From CAXBNB01 sp965267535 (GTDB lineage: Bacteria > Bacteroidota > Bacteroidia > Cytophagales > Cyclobacteriaceae): a DNA stretch of 64,000 nucleotides. Below, piece after piece: positions 27,375-35,440 of this stretch. How positions within the stretch are numbered: the first letter of the stretch is position 1; each line of letters opens with the position of its first letter. The position numbers and the translations under genes were made by a program. The notes below the pieces were generated by a model. The model made no database searches, was not told the origin of the DNA, and was given only the letters and a program-made list of their open reading frames with translations. The stretch is from NCBI GenBank assembly GCA_965267535.1, contig OZ254082.1, forward strand, positions 1,674,001-1,738,000. Direction: 5' to 3'.

Positions 27375-27418
27375 TTTGGTGTGAAAAAAGTATTTCCATA
27401 CTTTCGTGTACGTTAACG
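27375..27418 (+). promoter_or_regulatory. Promoter and LacI-type operator of the glucuronate operon
   Basis: TTTG (27375-27378), 20 bases, TACTTTCG (27399-27406; one mismatch to TAnnTTTG), then the perfect palindrome CGTTAACG (27411-27418) at the expected transcription start. A LacI-family repressor bound there would block initiation. The LacI gene lies directly upstream in the opposite direction. The elements are seen; their use is inferred. Confidence 0.5.
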
Positions 27419-27471
27419 GAAATAAAAACGTTCCGAAGTAAGAATTAGCAAAAACATATAGATAAGCGACG

Positions 27472-28290
27472 ATGAGCAAAAATTTATTCGATTTGTCAGG
27501 TAAAACAGCAATAGTAACCGGTGGTGGGGGAGTGCTGGGAGGAAGCATGGCTAAAAGCCTGGCAGAAGCCGGAGTGAAAATAGTTATTCTCGATTTGCAT
27601 AGCGATGCAGCTGAAGCCCGAGCTGACGAAATTTCCAGTCAGGGAGGTCAGGCAATAGGCCTGGCGGGTAATGTACTTGATAAGGAAAATCTGGAACAGG
27701 TAAAAGAAAAAGTGCTGGCCAAATGGGGCACTATAGATATATTGATCAATGCAGCAGGAGGTAATATGCCCGGAGCTACCATTACACCTGAGCAAACCAT
27801 TTTTGATCTCTCGATGGATGATTTCAGAAAAGTATCCGATTTGAACCTCAATGGATCCGTGTTGCCGTCGATAGTCTTTGGAAAAGTAATGGCCGATCAA
27901 AAGAAAGGAGCCATTATAAATATATCTTCTATGTCAGTGGCACAGGCCATCACCCGGGTGGCTGGCTATTCGGCATCCAAAGCTGCTATAGAAAACTTTA
28001 CCCGATGGATGGCGGTAGAAATGGCGCTCAAATTTGGCGAGGGAATACGGGTGAATGCCATTGCTCCGGGATTTTTTATAGGAGAACAAAACCGAGCATT
28101 GCTCACCAACCCGGACGGATCCTATACCGAAAGAGGAAAAACAGTAATCGCAAAAACACCTATGGGTAGATTTGGAGTGGCAGAAGAGCTGAATGGTGCC
28201 ATACACTATCTATGTAGTGATGCAGCCAGGTTTGTTACCGGTATTACTATGCCAATAGACGGAGGTTTTAGCGCATTTAGTGGCGTGTAA
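27472..28290 (+). CDS. SDR-family D-mannonate oxidoreductase (fructuronate reductase)
   Basis: A 272-residue classical short-chain dehydrogenase. The nucleotide-binding TGGGGVLGG (16-24), NAAGG (about 93-97), the Ser in ISSMS, Tyr166 and Lys170 of YSASK form the active site, and PIDGG near the C-terminus is typical. Its place next to uxuA and uxaC points to reduction of D-fructuronate to D-mannonate. It belongs to the SDR type found in Bacteroidota and some Firmicutes and is not homologous to the E. coli UxuB long-chain enzyme, so it is left without a symbol. It is the first gene of the operon, 51 bases ahead of uxuA. Confidence 0.88.
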   Translation: MSKNLFDLSGKTAIVTGGGGVLGGSMAKSLAEAGVKIVILDLHSDAAEARADEISSQGGQAIGLAGNVLDKENLEQVKEKVLAKWGTIDILINAAGGNMPGATITPEQTIFDLSMDDFRKVSDLNLNGSVLPSIVFGKVMADQKKGAIINISSMSVAQAITRVAGYSASKAAIENFTRWMAVEMALKFGEGIRVNAIAPGFFIGEQNRALLTNPDGSYTERGKTVIAKTPMGRFGVAEELNGAIHYLCSDAARFVTGITMPIDGGFSAFSGV

Positions 28291-28341
28291 TTGGTTGCGC
28301 AATTTTGAGTAAAACACATAAAGACAAATAGAAATAAAAAG

Positions 28342-29556
28342 ATGAGCTTATTACAATCGTGGAGATGGTATGGCCCTAACGACATGGTGTCGTTGAGTGA
28401 TGTAGAACAGGCGGGAGCTACAGGAGTAGTCAATGCCCTGCACCATATACCCGTAGGTGAAGTATGGCCGATAGACGAAATTCAAAAACGGAAAAAGGAG
28501 ATAGAGTGGAATGAGGCTAAAAATGCACCACGCAACCTCCGGTGGGTCGTGGTGGAAAGTGTAAACATTCATGAAGCCATAAAAAAAGCTACTCCCGAAA
28601 GAGATCAGATGATTGAAAACTACATTCAGACTATCAAAAACCTGGCTGAATGTGGCATAAAGATCGTGTGCTATAATTTTATGCCTGTACTGGACTGGAC
28701 CCGTACCGACCTGACCTATGAAGTAAAAGACGGCTCGAAAGCCTTGCGTTTTGATGCCATCAGTCTGGCTGCCTTCGACCTGTTTATACTGGAAAGGCCA
28801 GCGGCCAAAGAGGAGTACCTTGCCGAGGTTCAAGAAAAAGCCAAGCAGCGCTTTGATTCGCTCAATGAAGAAGAAAGAACGCTCTTGCAGAAAAATGTGC
28901 TGGCAGGCCTGCCGGGTACCACAGACATTATAGCCATAGAAGACTTTAGAAAACACCTCGCAGAATATGCAGATATAGATGCTAACGTGCTGAAGAACAA
29001 TCTGAAGTATTTTTTGGAAAGAGTAGTGCCTGAGGCTGAAAAGCTCGGTGTAAAACTGTGCTGCCACCCTGACGATCCCCCATATCCTATATTTGGTTTG
29101 CCACGGATTATTTCTACCGAAGAAGACCTAAACTATCTGGTGAGTTGTGTGGACAGCCCTAGTAATGGCATTACATTCTGTACAGGCTCGTTGGGGCCCA
29201 GTGCGGCAAACGACCTGCCCGGAATAGTAGAACGGCTGGGACATAAATTTCATTTCATTCACTTGCGAAATGTGCAGCGCCAGGATGACGGAAGCTTCTT
29301 CGAGGCAGATCACCTCGACGGAAGTGTAGATATGTATGGAGTAATGCTCGGTCTGGTGAAAGAAGTAGCTCGAAGAAAAGCAGAAGGAAGAGACGATTTT
29401 GCTATACCTATGCGTCCCGATCACGGGCATCAAATGCTCGACGACTTGCAAAAACACGTGCCCTTTGCAGGCTACTCTGCTATAGGCAGACTCAGAGGAC
29501 TGGCCGAATTGAGAGGCCTGGAGATAGGCATTGCCAATACACTCAAATTAGCTTAA
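28342..29556 (+). CDS. uxuA: Mannonate dehydratase
   Basis: A 404-residue TIM-barrel enzyme that removes water from D-mannonate to give 2-keto-3-deoxy-D-gluconate. Typical segments are WRWYGPNDMVSL (about 7-18), YNFMPVLDWTRTDL (about 112-125), HPDDPPYPIFGLPRI (about 238-252), FIHLRNVQ (about 310-317) and MRPDHGHQML (about 357-366), which include the metal-binding Cys, His and Asp residues. The length is usual for the family. Between the SDR and the DUF1080 gene, with spacers of 51 and 29 bases, it is clearly part of one operon. The KDG formed would be used by kinase and aldolase genes not found in this window. Confidence 0.95.
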   Translation: MSLLQSWRWYGPNDMVSLSDVEQAGATGVVNALHHIPVGEVWPIDEIQKRKKEIEWNEAKNAPRNLRWVVVESVNIHEAIKKATPERDQMIENYIQTIKNLAECGIKIVCYNFMPVLDWTRTDLTYEVKDGSKALRFDAISLAAFDLFILERPAAKEEYLAEVQEKAKQRFDSLNEEERTLLQKNVLAGLPGTTDIIAIEDFRKHLAEYADIDANVLKNNLKYFLERVVPEAEKLGVKLCCHPDDPPYPIFGLPRIISTEEDLNYLVSCVDSPSNGITFCTGSLGPSAANDLPGIVERLGHKFHFIHLRNVQRQDDGSFFEADHLDGSVDMYGVMLGLVKEVARRKAEGRDDFAIPMRPDHGHQMLDDLQKHVPFAGYSAIGRLRGLAELRGLEIGIANTLKLA

Positions 29557-29585
29557 ACGAATACACTATAACAGTAACTATAACG

Positions 29586-30977
29586 ATGAATACAATGAAA
29601 CGAACTAAACTGCTGGTATTATTGCTGGCAATTACCCTGACTTCTTTTGCTCAAAAGAAAAAGAACGACGGCTGGCAGGACCTTTTCAATGGTAAAAACC
29701 TGAAAGGATGGAAAGTGCTGAACGGTACAGCAGAGTATACGATTGACAATGGTGAAATCGTGGGTACCAGTAAGATGGGAACACCCAATACCTTTTTGAC
29801 TACCAAGGAGTATTATGGTGATTTCATACTGGAGTATGAAATGAAAATGGATCAGAAGCTGAATTCAGGAGTGCAAATTCGAAGCAATTCACTTCCGGAG
29901 TACAACAAAGGCAGAGTGCATGGCTATCAGGTAGAGTGTGATGGTTCGGACAGAGCCTGGGCTGCCGGTATCTACGATGAAGGACGAAGAGGATGGTTGT
30001 ACCCGCTGGAGTATAACCCCGAAGCAAAGAAAGCTTTTAAAAGAGGAGAATGGAATAAATACCGTGTGGAAGCTGTGGGCAACAGCATTCGCACCTGGTT
30101 AAACGGTGTGCCATGTGCCAATCTGGTAGATGATATGACAGCATCGGGTTTTATAGGCCTGCAGGTTCATGGTATAGGAAACAAAGATCAGGAAGGGAAA
30201 ACTATCCGCTGGAAGAACATTCGGATCATGACCGAAAACCTGGAACAACACAGAATGCCTACCACAGCTAGAGAAGTGAGCTACCTGAGCAACCAGCTCA
30301 CAGAAACGGAGAAAGCGGAAGGATGGAAGCTGCTTTGGGATGGAGAAACTACCAACGGATGGAAAGGAGCCAAACTGGATGCGTTTCCTTCTAAAGGATG
30401 GGAAGTGAAAGATGGCGTATTGAGTGTGCTCGCTTCTGACGGTGGTGAATCAACCAATGGTGGAGATATCGTGACCAAAGATCAATTTAAAAACTTCGTA
30501 CTCGAAGTGGATTTTAATATGACAGAAGGTGCCAACAGCGGTATCAAGTATTTTGTTCAAACGGATCTAAACAAAGGGGTAGGGTCAGCGATAGGTTGTG
30601 AGTTTCAGATTTTGGACGACAAAAAACACCCTGATGCTAAAAAGGGAGTATTGAATAATCGTACCTTGGCATCACTCTATGATTTAATACCTGCTAACGC
30701 TAAGTTTTTCAACGAAAACCTTCATACCAAACGATTCAACGGTATAGGCAAATGGAACAGAGCCAGAGTGGAAGTAAGAGGAAACAAAGTGGCTCACTAC
30801 CTCAACGGCATCAAAGTAGTAGAGTATGAGCGCAACACGCAGCAATGGCAGGCGCTGGTAAACTACAGCAAGTACCAAAAGTGGCCTAACTTCGGAAACT
30901 TCGAGCAAGGACACATCCTGTTGCAGGATCATGGTGATAAAGTTTCCTTCAAAAACATTAAAATCAAAGAACTATAA
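29586..30977 (+). CDS. Secreted tandem DUF1080 protein (3-keto-glycoside hydrolase/lyase family)
   Basis: The 463-residue protein has a Sec signal peptide (about 1-22, LTSFAQ) and two copies of DUF1080, a jelly-roll domain: first about 27-217 (WQDLFNGKNLKGWKVLNG...), second about 245-460 (WKLLWDGETTNGWKGAKLD...). Each contains the NSGVQIR or NSGIKYF segment (about 93 and 315). Characterised DUF1080 proteins act on 3-keto-disaccharides or 3-keto-glycosides, often together with Gfo/Idh/MocA oxidoreductases. The next gene encodes such an oxidoreductase, also exported, so the pair likely cleaves glycosides after oxidation at C3. A tandem domain layout is less common than single domains. Substrate is inferred from the operon only. 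Confidence 0.85.
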   Translation: MNTMKRTKLLVLLLAITLTSFAQKKKNDGWQDLFNGKNLKGWKVLNGTAEYTIDNGEIVGTSKMGTPNTFLTTKEYYGDFILEYEMKMDQKLNSGVQIRSNSLPEYNKGRVHGYQVECDGSDRAWAAGIYDEGRRGWLYPLEYNPEAKKAFKRGEWNKYRVEAVGNSIRTWLNGVPCANLVDDMTASGFIGLQVHGIGNKDQEGKTIRWKNIRIMTENLEQHRMPTTAREVSYLSNQLTETEKAEGWKLLWDGETTNGWKGAKLDAFPSKGWEVKDGVLSVLASDGGESTNGGDIVTKDQFKNFVLEVDFNMTEGANSGIKYFVQTDLNKGVGSAIGCEFQILDDKKHPDAKKGVLNNRTLASLYDLIPANAKFFNENLHTKRFNGIGKWNRARVEVRGNKVAHYLNGIKVVEYERNTQQWQALVNYSKYQKWPNFGNFEQGHILLQDHGDKVSFKNIKIKEL

Positions 30978-30989
30978 ACCCGCCTGATC

Positions 30990-32354
30990 ATGACTAAAGA
31001 AACATCTCGTCGCAATTTTTTGAAAAAAGCAACCGTGAGCGCTATGGCTGGAGCAGCTGGAGTAGCTTTTGCAGGATCGGCCAGTGCCATGTCGGCCAGT
31101 AGCTACCGTAAAATTAAAGGAGCTAATGACCGCCTCTATGTGGCCGTGCAGGGGCTGGGAAGAAGATGGGGAGCATATATACCCCCTATAGCCAGAAAAG
31201 AAAGCAATGTAGAGCTGGTGTATTTGTGTGATGTAATGCAAAGCGCGCTGGACAATGGAGCTGCACGGATGAAAAAAGCGGTGGATTACAGCTTTAAGCT
31301 GGAGAAAGACATCCGCAAAATTATTGCCGATCAGCAGGTAGACGCCATTTTTATGGCTACCCCGGATCACTGGCATACGCCAGGGGCTATCATGGCTATG
31401 CAGGCAGGCAAGCATGTATATGTAGAAAAACCCTGTAGCCATAACCCTTTTGAGAATGAAATGATAGTGGCTGCCCAGCAAAAGTACGACAAGATTGTAC
31501 AGATGGGTAACCAGCAGCGATCTGCAGCAGAATCTATCGACATCATCAATAAAATACACAATGGAGCTATCGGCCAGGTATACAAGGCTGTGGCTTTCTA
31601 CTGCAATGGCAGACCCGAAGTGCCCAAGCAGGTAAAGCAAGCTCCTCCTGCCGGACTGGATTGGGAACTGTTTCAGGGACCTTCGCCCAGAAAAGACTAC
31701 ACGCACAATACCTGGGACTACAACTGGCACTGGTATGGTTGGGATTTTGGTACAGCCGAAACCGGAAACAATGCCACTCACGAGTTGGATATAGCTCGCT
31801 GGGCCCTACAGGTGGAGTACCCTAAGAGTGTGGACGTAGACGCAGGAAAGTATCACTTTGTAGACGATGGCTGGGAAATGTACGATACCATGGAAGCTAC
31901 TTTTAGGTTTTCGGACAACAAAACCATACAGTGGGACGGAAAAAGCCGAAATGCTTACTCTACCTACGGGCCTTATGGACGAGGAACGATAATTTACGGA
32001 TCGGAAGGCTCTGTGTTTGTAGATAGAAACGGCTACAAATTGATGGACAGAAAAGGAAAAGTAGTGACAGACAGCAAGTCTGCCTCGCAGGAAGCCGGTA
32101 CAGCACTGGGTGGAGGAGGCGATATGTCTACCAGACATGCCGTTAACTTTTTTGAAGCCATCAGAGGCAAAGAAAAATTAAACTCTTCTATCGCTGTAGG
32201 AGCCGTGAGTCAGATGATGACGCACTATGCCAACATCGCCTACAGAATAGGAAAAGGGTTTGAGATAGATGAAAAAACCGGAAGAGCATACGATCGCGAT
32301 GCGATGAAGCTTTGGGATAGAGAATACGAACCCGGTTGGAGACCCAGCCTCTAA
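30990..32354 (+). CDS. Tat-exported Gfo/Idh/MocA family oxidoreductase
   Basis: A 454-residue protein. Residues 1-33 are a twin-arginine signal (SRRNFLKKATVSAMAGA...ASA), meaning export in folded form with its NAD(P) already bound, as for glucose-fructose oxidoreductase. The Rossmann motif is at about 53-60 (VQGLGRRWG), DHWHTPGA follows at about 128, the EKP motif is in YVEKPCSHN (about 144-152), and the C-terminal Gfo/Idh domain includes ETGNNATHELDIARW with the conserved catalytic-region His. It would oxidise a sugar hydroxyl in the periplasm, with the cofactor recycled internally or by a second sugar. Located 12 bases after the DUF1080 gene; the two likely act together. Confidence 0.9.
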   Translation: MTKETSRRNFLKKATVSAMAGAAGVAFAGSASAMSASSYRKIKGANDRLYVAVQGLGRRWGAYIPPIARKESNVELVYLCDVMQSALDNGAARMKKAVDYSFKLEKDIRKIIADQQVDAIFMATPDHWHTPGAIMAMQAGKHVYVEKPCSHNPFENEMIVAAQQKYDKIVQMGNQQRSAAESIDIINKIHNGAIGQVYKAVAFYCNGRPEVPKQVKQAPPAGLDWELFQGPSPRKDYTHNTWDYNWHWYGWDFGTAETGNNATHELDIARWALQVEYPKSVDVDAGKYHFVDDGWEMYDTMEATFRFSDNKTIQWDGKSRNAYSTYGPYGRGTIIYGSEGSVFVDRNGYKLMDRKGKVVTDSKSASQEAGTALGGGGDMSTRHAVNFFEAIRGKEKLNSSIAVGAVSQMMTHYANIAYRIGKGFEIDEKTGRAYDRDAMKLWDREYEPGWRPSL

Positions 32355-32377
32355 ACGATTAAGAATGTAGTGTAAAA

Positions 32378-32495
32378 TTTGGATTCCTTGTGTGTTGCAC
32401 ATGCTTTGAGCCAGGCGGTGTGTGATGCTCTAATGGAATCCAAATAAATAAGCGTAAATAGCCTTTCGGGAGAAATTAGGTTTTCTTCCGAAAGG
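32378..32495 (+). promoter_or_regulatory. Two stem-loops in the gap before uxaC
   Basis: TTTGGATTCC (32378-32387) pairs with GGAATCCAAA (32435-32444), enclosing 47 bases. Directly after, CCTTTCGGGAGAAA (32462-32475) pairs with TTTCTTCCGAAAGG (32482-32495) over a 6-base loop, with one G-U pair. Neither is followed by a T-tract, so they may be RNA processing or stability elements, or a partial terminator dividing the operon at the periplasmic/cytoplasmic boundary. They fill most of the 171-base gap. Confidence 0.5.
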
Positions 32496-32525
32496 ATTAT
32501 TTGTCAACATACCAAACCATAACGA

Positions 32526-33917
32526 ATGACCTTTATTAGCGACAACTTTTTGTTACAATCAGCTACTGCAGAAGAGCTGTATTTTAACCATGCCCAAAAA
32601 CAACCTATAATTGACTACCACAACCACCTAAACACACAGGATATAGCTTCGGATCGGCACTTTGATACCATAACCGATGCGTGGCTGGAAGGCGACCACT
32701 ACAAGTGGCGCGCGATGAGGGCCAATGGCATCAATGAAAATTATATAACAGGAAGCGCCTCCAAAGAGGATAAGTTTAGAAAATGGGCTGAAACTGTGCC
32801 CAATACCCTCAGAAATCCACTTTACCACTGGACACACCTAGAGCTCAAGCGGTATTTTGGCATAGATCAGTTGCTGAATGCTAAATCGGCAGATACTATA
32901 TACCAGCAGTGCAACGCCGGACTAACTAACGTGGGGTGCTTTGGCCTGCTAGAGCAAATGAATGTGGAGGTAGCTTGCTCCACAGATGATCCTACCGACG
33001 ATCTGGCTTTTCATAAGCAAATAAAAGCAGCAGGACTCCCCATAAAAGTACTGCCTACCTTCAGGCCTGATAAGTCGTTTGCCATGCAGGATCCTGTAGC
33101 GTACAACGCCTACCTGGACAAGCTGGAAGAGGTGTCAGGAATACAAATCTCCGGTATCGACCATTTAATAGAGGCATTGAATGTGCGTATGGATTACTTT
33201 GCTGAATTAGGAGGTAAGTTATCAGACCATGGACTCAACTATGTGCCTTTCAGGAAAGCGTCGCTGGCTACACTGGAAGCCAACTTCAGAAAGGTGAGAG
33301 CAGGAGATAAGCTTACTTTTGAGGAAATAGAGCAACTGCAGACGTATATTCTGTTAGAATTGGGCAAAGGCTATCATAAGCGTGGCTGGACACAACAGTA
33401 CCACCTGGGAGCTCTCAGAAACAACAACGAAAGGGCATTGCGTGAACTGGGGCCTGATACAGGGTTTGATTCCATAGGAGATTTTAGTCAGGCACAAACC
33501 TTGTCTCATTTTCTCAATACACTGGACAATACAAACCAGCTCACCAAAACGATACTTTATAACCTCAATGCCACCGATAATGACGTGCTGGCTACCATGG
33601 CCGGAAACTTCAACGATGGCTTAACTCCCGGAAAAATTCAGTTTGGTACCGGATGGTGGTTTCAGGATCAGAAAGACGGTATGGAAAAGCAAATGGAGTC
33701 ATTGTCGAATATGGGGCTACTCAGTCGATTTGTGGGAATGCTCACCGATAGCCGAAGTTTTTTATCTTTCCCCAGACATGAGTATTTTAGGAGGATTTTA
33801 TGCAATATTCTGGGCAATGATGCTGAAAATGGACTGGTACCAAAAGACATGGAATTGCTGGGAAATCTGGTAGAGGATATTTGCTACAACAATGCCAAAT
33901 CGTACTTTGGGTTTTAG
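32526..33917 (+). CDS. uxaC: Glucuronate isomerase
   Basis: The 463-residue protein converts D-glucuronate to D-fructuronate (and galacturonate to tagaturonate). It has an amidohydrolase-like barrel: DYHNHL with metal-binding His32 and His34, HWTHLELKRYFGI (about 99-111), STDDPTDDLAFH (about 158-169), LPTFRPDK (about 179-186), GWTQQYHLGALRNNN (about 285-299) and GWWFQDQKDGMEKQ (about 377-390). The length is normal. With uxuA and the SDR it completes the Ashwell-type route from glucuronate to KDG. The TRAP transporter genes follow after 43 bases. Confidence 0.95.
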   Translation: MTFISDNFLLQSATAEELYFNHAQKQPIIDYHNHLNTQDIASDRHFDTITDAWLEGDHYKWRAMRANGINENYITGSASKEDKFRKWAETVPNTLRNPLYHWTHLELKRYFGIDQLLNAKSADTIYQQCNAGLTNVGCFGLLEQMNVEVACSTDDPTDDLAFHKQIKAAGLPIKVLPTFRPDKSFAMQDPVAYNAYLDKLEEVSGIQISGIDHLIEALNVRMDYFAELGGKLSDHGLNYVPFRKASLATLEANFRKVRAGDKLTFEEIEQLQTYILLELGKGYHKRGWTQQYHLGALRNNNERALRELGPDTGFDSIGDFSQAQTLSHFLNTLDNTNQLTKTILYNLNATDNDVLATMAGNFNDGLTPGKIQFGTGWWFQDQKDGMEKQMESLSNMGLLSRFVGMLTDSRSFLSFPRHEYFRRILCNILGNDAENGLVPKDMELLGNLVEDICYNNAKSYFGF

Positions 33918-33960
33918 TTACCCGTTTTTTTGGCAATAAAAAAGAAACTATACAATCAGA

Positions 33961-34959
33961 ATGCAAAACACTATATTTAGACAATCATTAATGGCCTTGG
34001 CACTGGCAGTAGTACTCATGGGAGGGCTGCTGTCATCGTGCAATCAGGCATCTCAATCCAAAACCCTCTTTTTGGCCCACAGCCTTCCACAGAGTCATCC
34101 TGTGCACAAAGGGATCGTATTTTTTCAGGAAGAACTGGAGAGAGTGTCTGGAGGCAAATTGCAGATCAAAATTTTTTCCGACGGACAGTTGGGATCTGAG
34201 CGGGAGGTTCTCGAGTTGCTGCAGATAGGTAGTATAGCCATCACGAAGGTGAGTGCCGCAGTAATGGCCAATTTCTCGCCGGAGTATGAGGTGCTGGGTG
34301 TGCCTTACCTTTTTCGCGACAAGAAGCACCTGTTTGATGTGCTGGAAGGAGAGGTAGGCAAGGAATTGCTGGAGGGAAGTAGTGATTTTCTCCTGCGCGG
34401 ATTGTGTTTTTACGATGCAGGAAGCCGTAGTTTTTATACCAAAAACAAGCCTATACGCACACCGGAAGACCTCAAGGGGTTAAAGATACGCGTGATGAAT
34501 CACCAGATGTCTATCGACATGGTCAACAACTTTGGGGGTTCGGCCACTCCCATGGCGTATGGGGAACTCTATACTGCCTTGCAGCAGGGTGTAGTAGATG
34601 GAGCGGAAAACAATCCTCCGTCGTTTGTGTCGTCCAATCACTTCGAAGTATGCAAGTACTATACGCTCGACGAGCACAGCAACATACCGGATGTGATGGT
34701 GATCAGTACTAAGTTTTGGAATACGCTTACACCTCAGGAGCAAGCGTGGGTAAATCAGGCTGCTCAGGCTTCTGTGCCGGCTCAGAAAAAGTACTGGGCC
34801 GAATCTGTAGCCGAGTGTATGGAGGTGTTGGCCAAAAACAATGTGGAGGTGATCCGACCGGAAAAATCCTTGTTTCAGCAAGAATCCCAACCTCTGGTGG
34901 ATGAGTTTTCCAAAGATGAAAAAATGAAAAAACTAGTAGAAAGAATAAAAGCTTACTAA
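33961..34959 (+). CDS. dctP: TRAP transporter substrate-binding lipoprotein (DctP family)
   Basis: The 332-residue protein has a signal with lipobox LLSSC (Cys27). The binding domain shows the DctP pattern: LAHSLPQSHPVHKG (about 38-51), ISDGQLGSE-like FSDGQLGSEREV (about 75-86), LKGLKIRVMN (about 171-180) with the Arg that holds the ligand carboxylate, and ELYTALQQGVVDGAENNP (about 201-218). TRAP receptors of this type bind uronates or other sugar acids, and the operon makes glucuronate the likely ligand. The lipid anchor suits a periplasmic receptor held at the inner membrane. Confidence 0.93.
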   Translation: MQNTIFRQSLMALALAVVLMGGLLSSCNQASQSKTLFLAHSLPQSHPVHKGIVFFQEELERVSGGKLQIKIFSDGQLGSEREVLELLQIGSIAITKVSAAVMANFSPEYEVLGVPYLFRDKKHLFDVLEGEVGKELLEGSSDFLLRGLCFYDAGSRSFYTKNKPIRTPEDLKGLKIRVMNHQMSIDMVNNFGGSATPMAYGELYTALQQGVVDGAENNPPSFVSSNHFEVCKYYTLDEHSNIPDVMVISTKFWNTLTPQEQAWVNQAAQASVPAQKKYWAESVAECMEVLAKNNVEVIRPEKSLFQQESQPLVDEFSKDEKMKKLVERIKAY

Positions 34960-34962
34960 ACT

Positions 34963-35439
34963 GTGGAATCACTAGACAACCTATACCGAATCATCAACAA
35001 AGCCATAGAAAAGGTGTTGGTGGTTATTTTTATCCTGCTGGTGCTCGATGTACTGGGGCAGGTGTTTGCCCGCTATATTTTATCAAATTCTCCTTCTTTT
35101 ACAGAGGAGTTTGCCCGCTTTTCGTTGATATGGCTCAGTATACTGGGCATGGCCTACCTTACCGGCCAGAAATCGCACCTGACAATGGATTATCTCTACA
35201 GAAAATTTTCTGACGAAAAAAGGAAAAAAATAGCCATATTGATCGAGGTGCTCATCATGCTCTTTGCTGTGGTGGTCTTAATTGTAGGTGGCGGTAACCT
35301 GGTATATATCACACTTACACTGGGGCAAATTTCGTCGGCTCTGCATGTGCCTCTGGGCTATGTATATGCCATAGTGCCGTTTAGCGGCCTGCTCATTATT
35401 TTCTATTCTACCTACAACATACTGAAGCAAAGACACTGA
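34963..35439 (+). CDS. dctQ: TRAP transporter small permease (DctQ family)
   Basis: A 158-residue membrane protein with four helices (about 15-37, 48-67, 88-112, 125-148). The motif FARFSLIWLSILGMAYLTGQKSHL (about 47-70) is typical of DctQ. It starts at GTG, three bases after the DctP stop codon, and ends one base before DctM, so the three subunits are translationally coupled. It should form the membrane complex with DctM for sodium-driven uptake of the ligand delivered by DctP. Confidence 0.92.
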   Translation: MESLDNLYRIINKAIEKVLVVIFILLVLDVLGQVFARYILSNSPSFTEEFARFSLIWLSILGMAYLTGQKSHLTMDYLYRKFSDEKRKKIAILIEVLIMLFAVVVLIVGGGNLVYITLTLGQISSALHVPLGYVYAIVPFSGLLIIFYSTYNILKQRH

Positions 35440-35440
35440 T

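Noticed and set aside
28351..29067. 238-codon minus-strand frame opposite uxuA
   Set aside because: uxuA on the plus strand is unmistakable over its whole length; the opposite frame has no known features.
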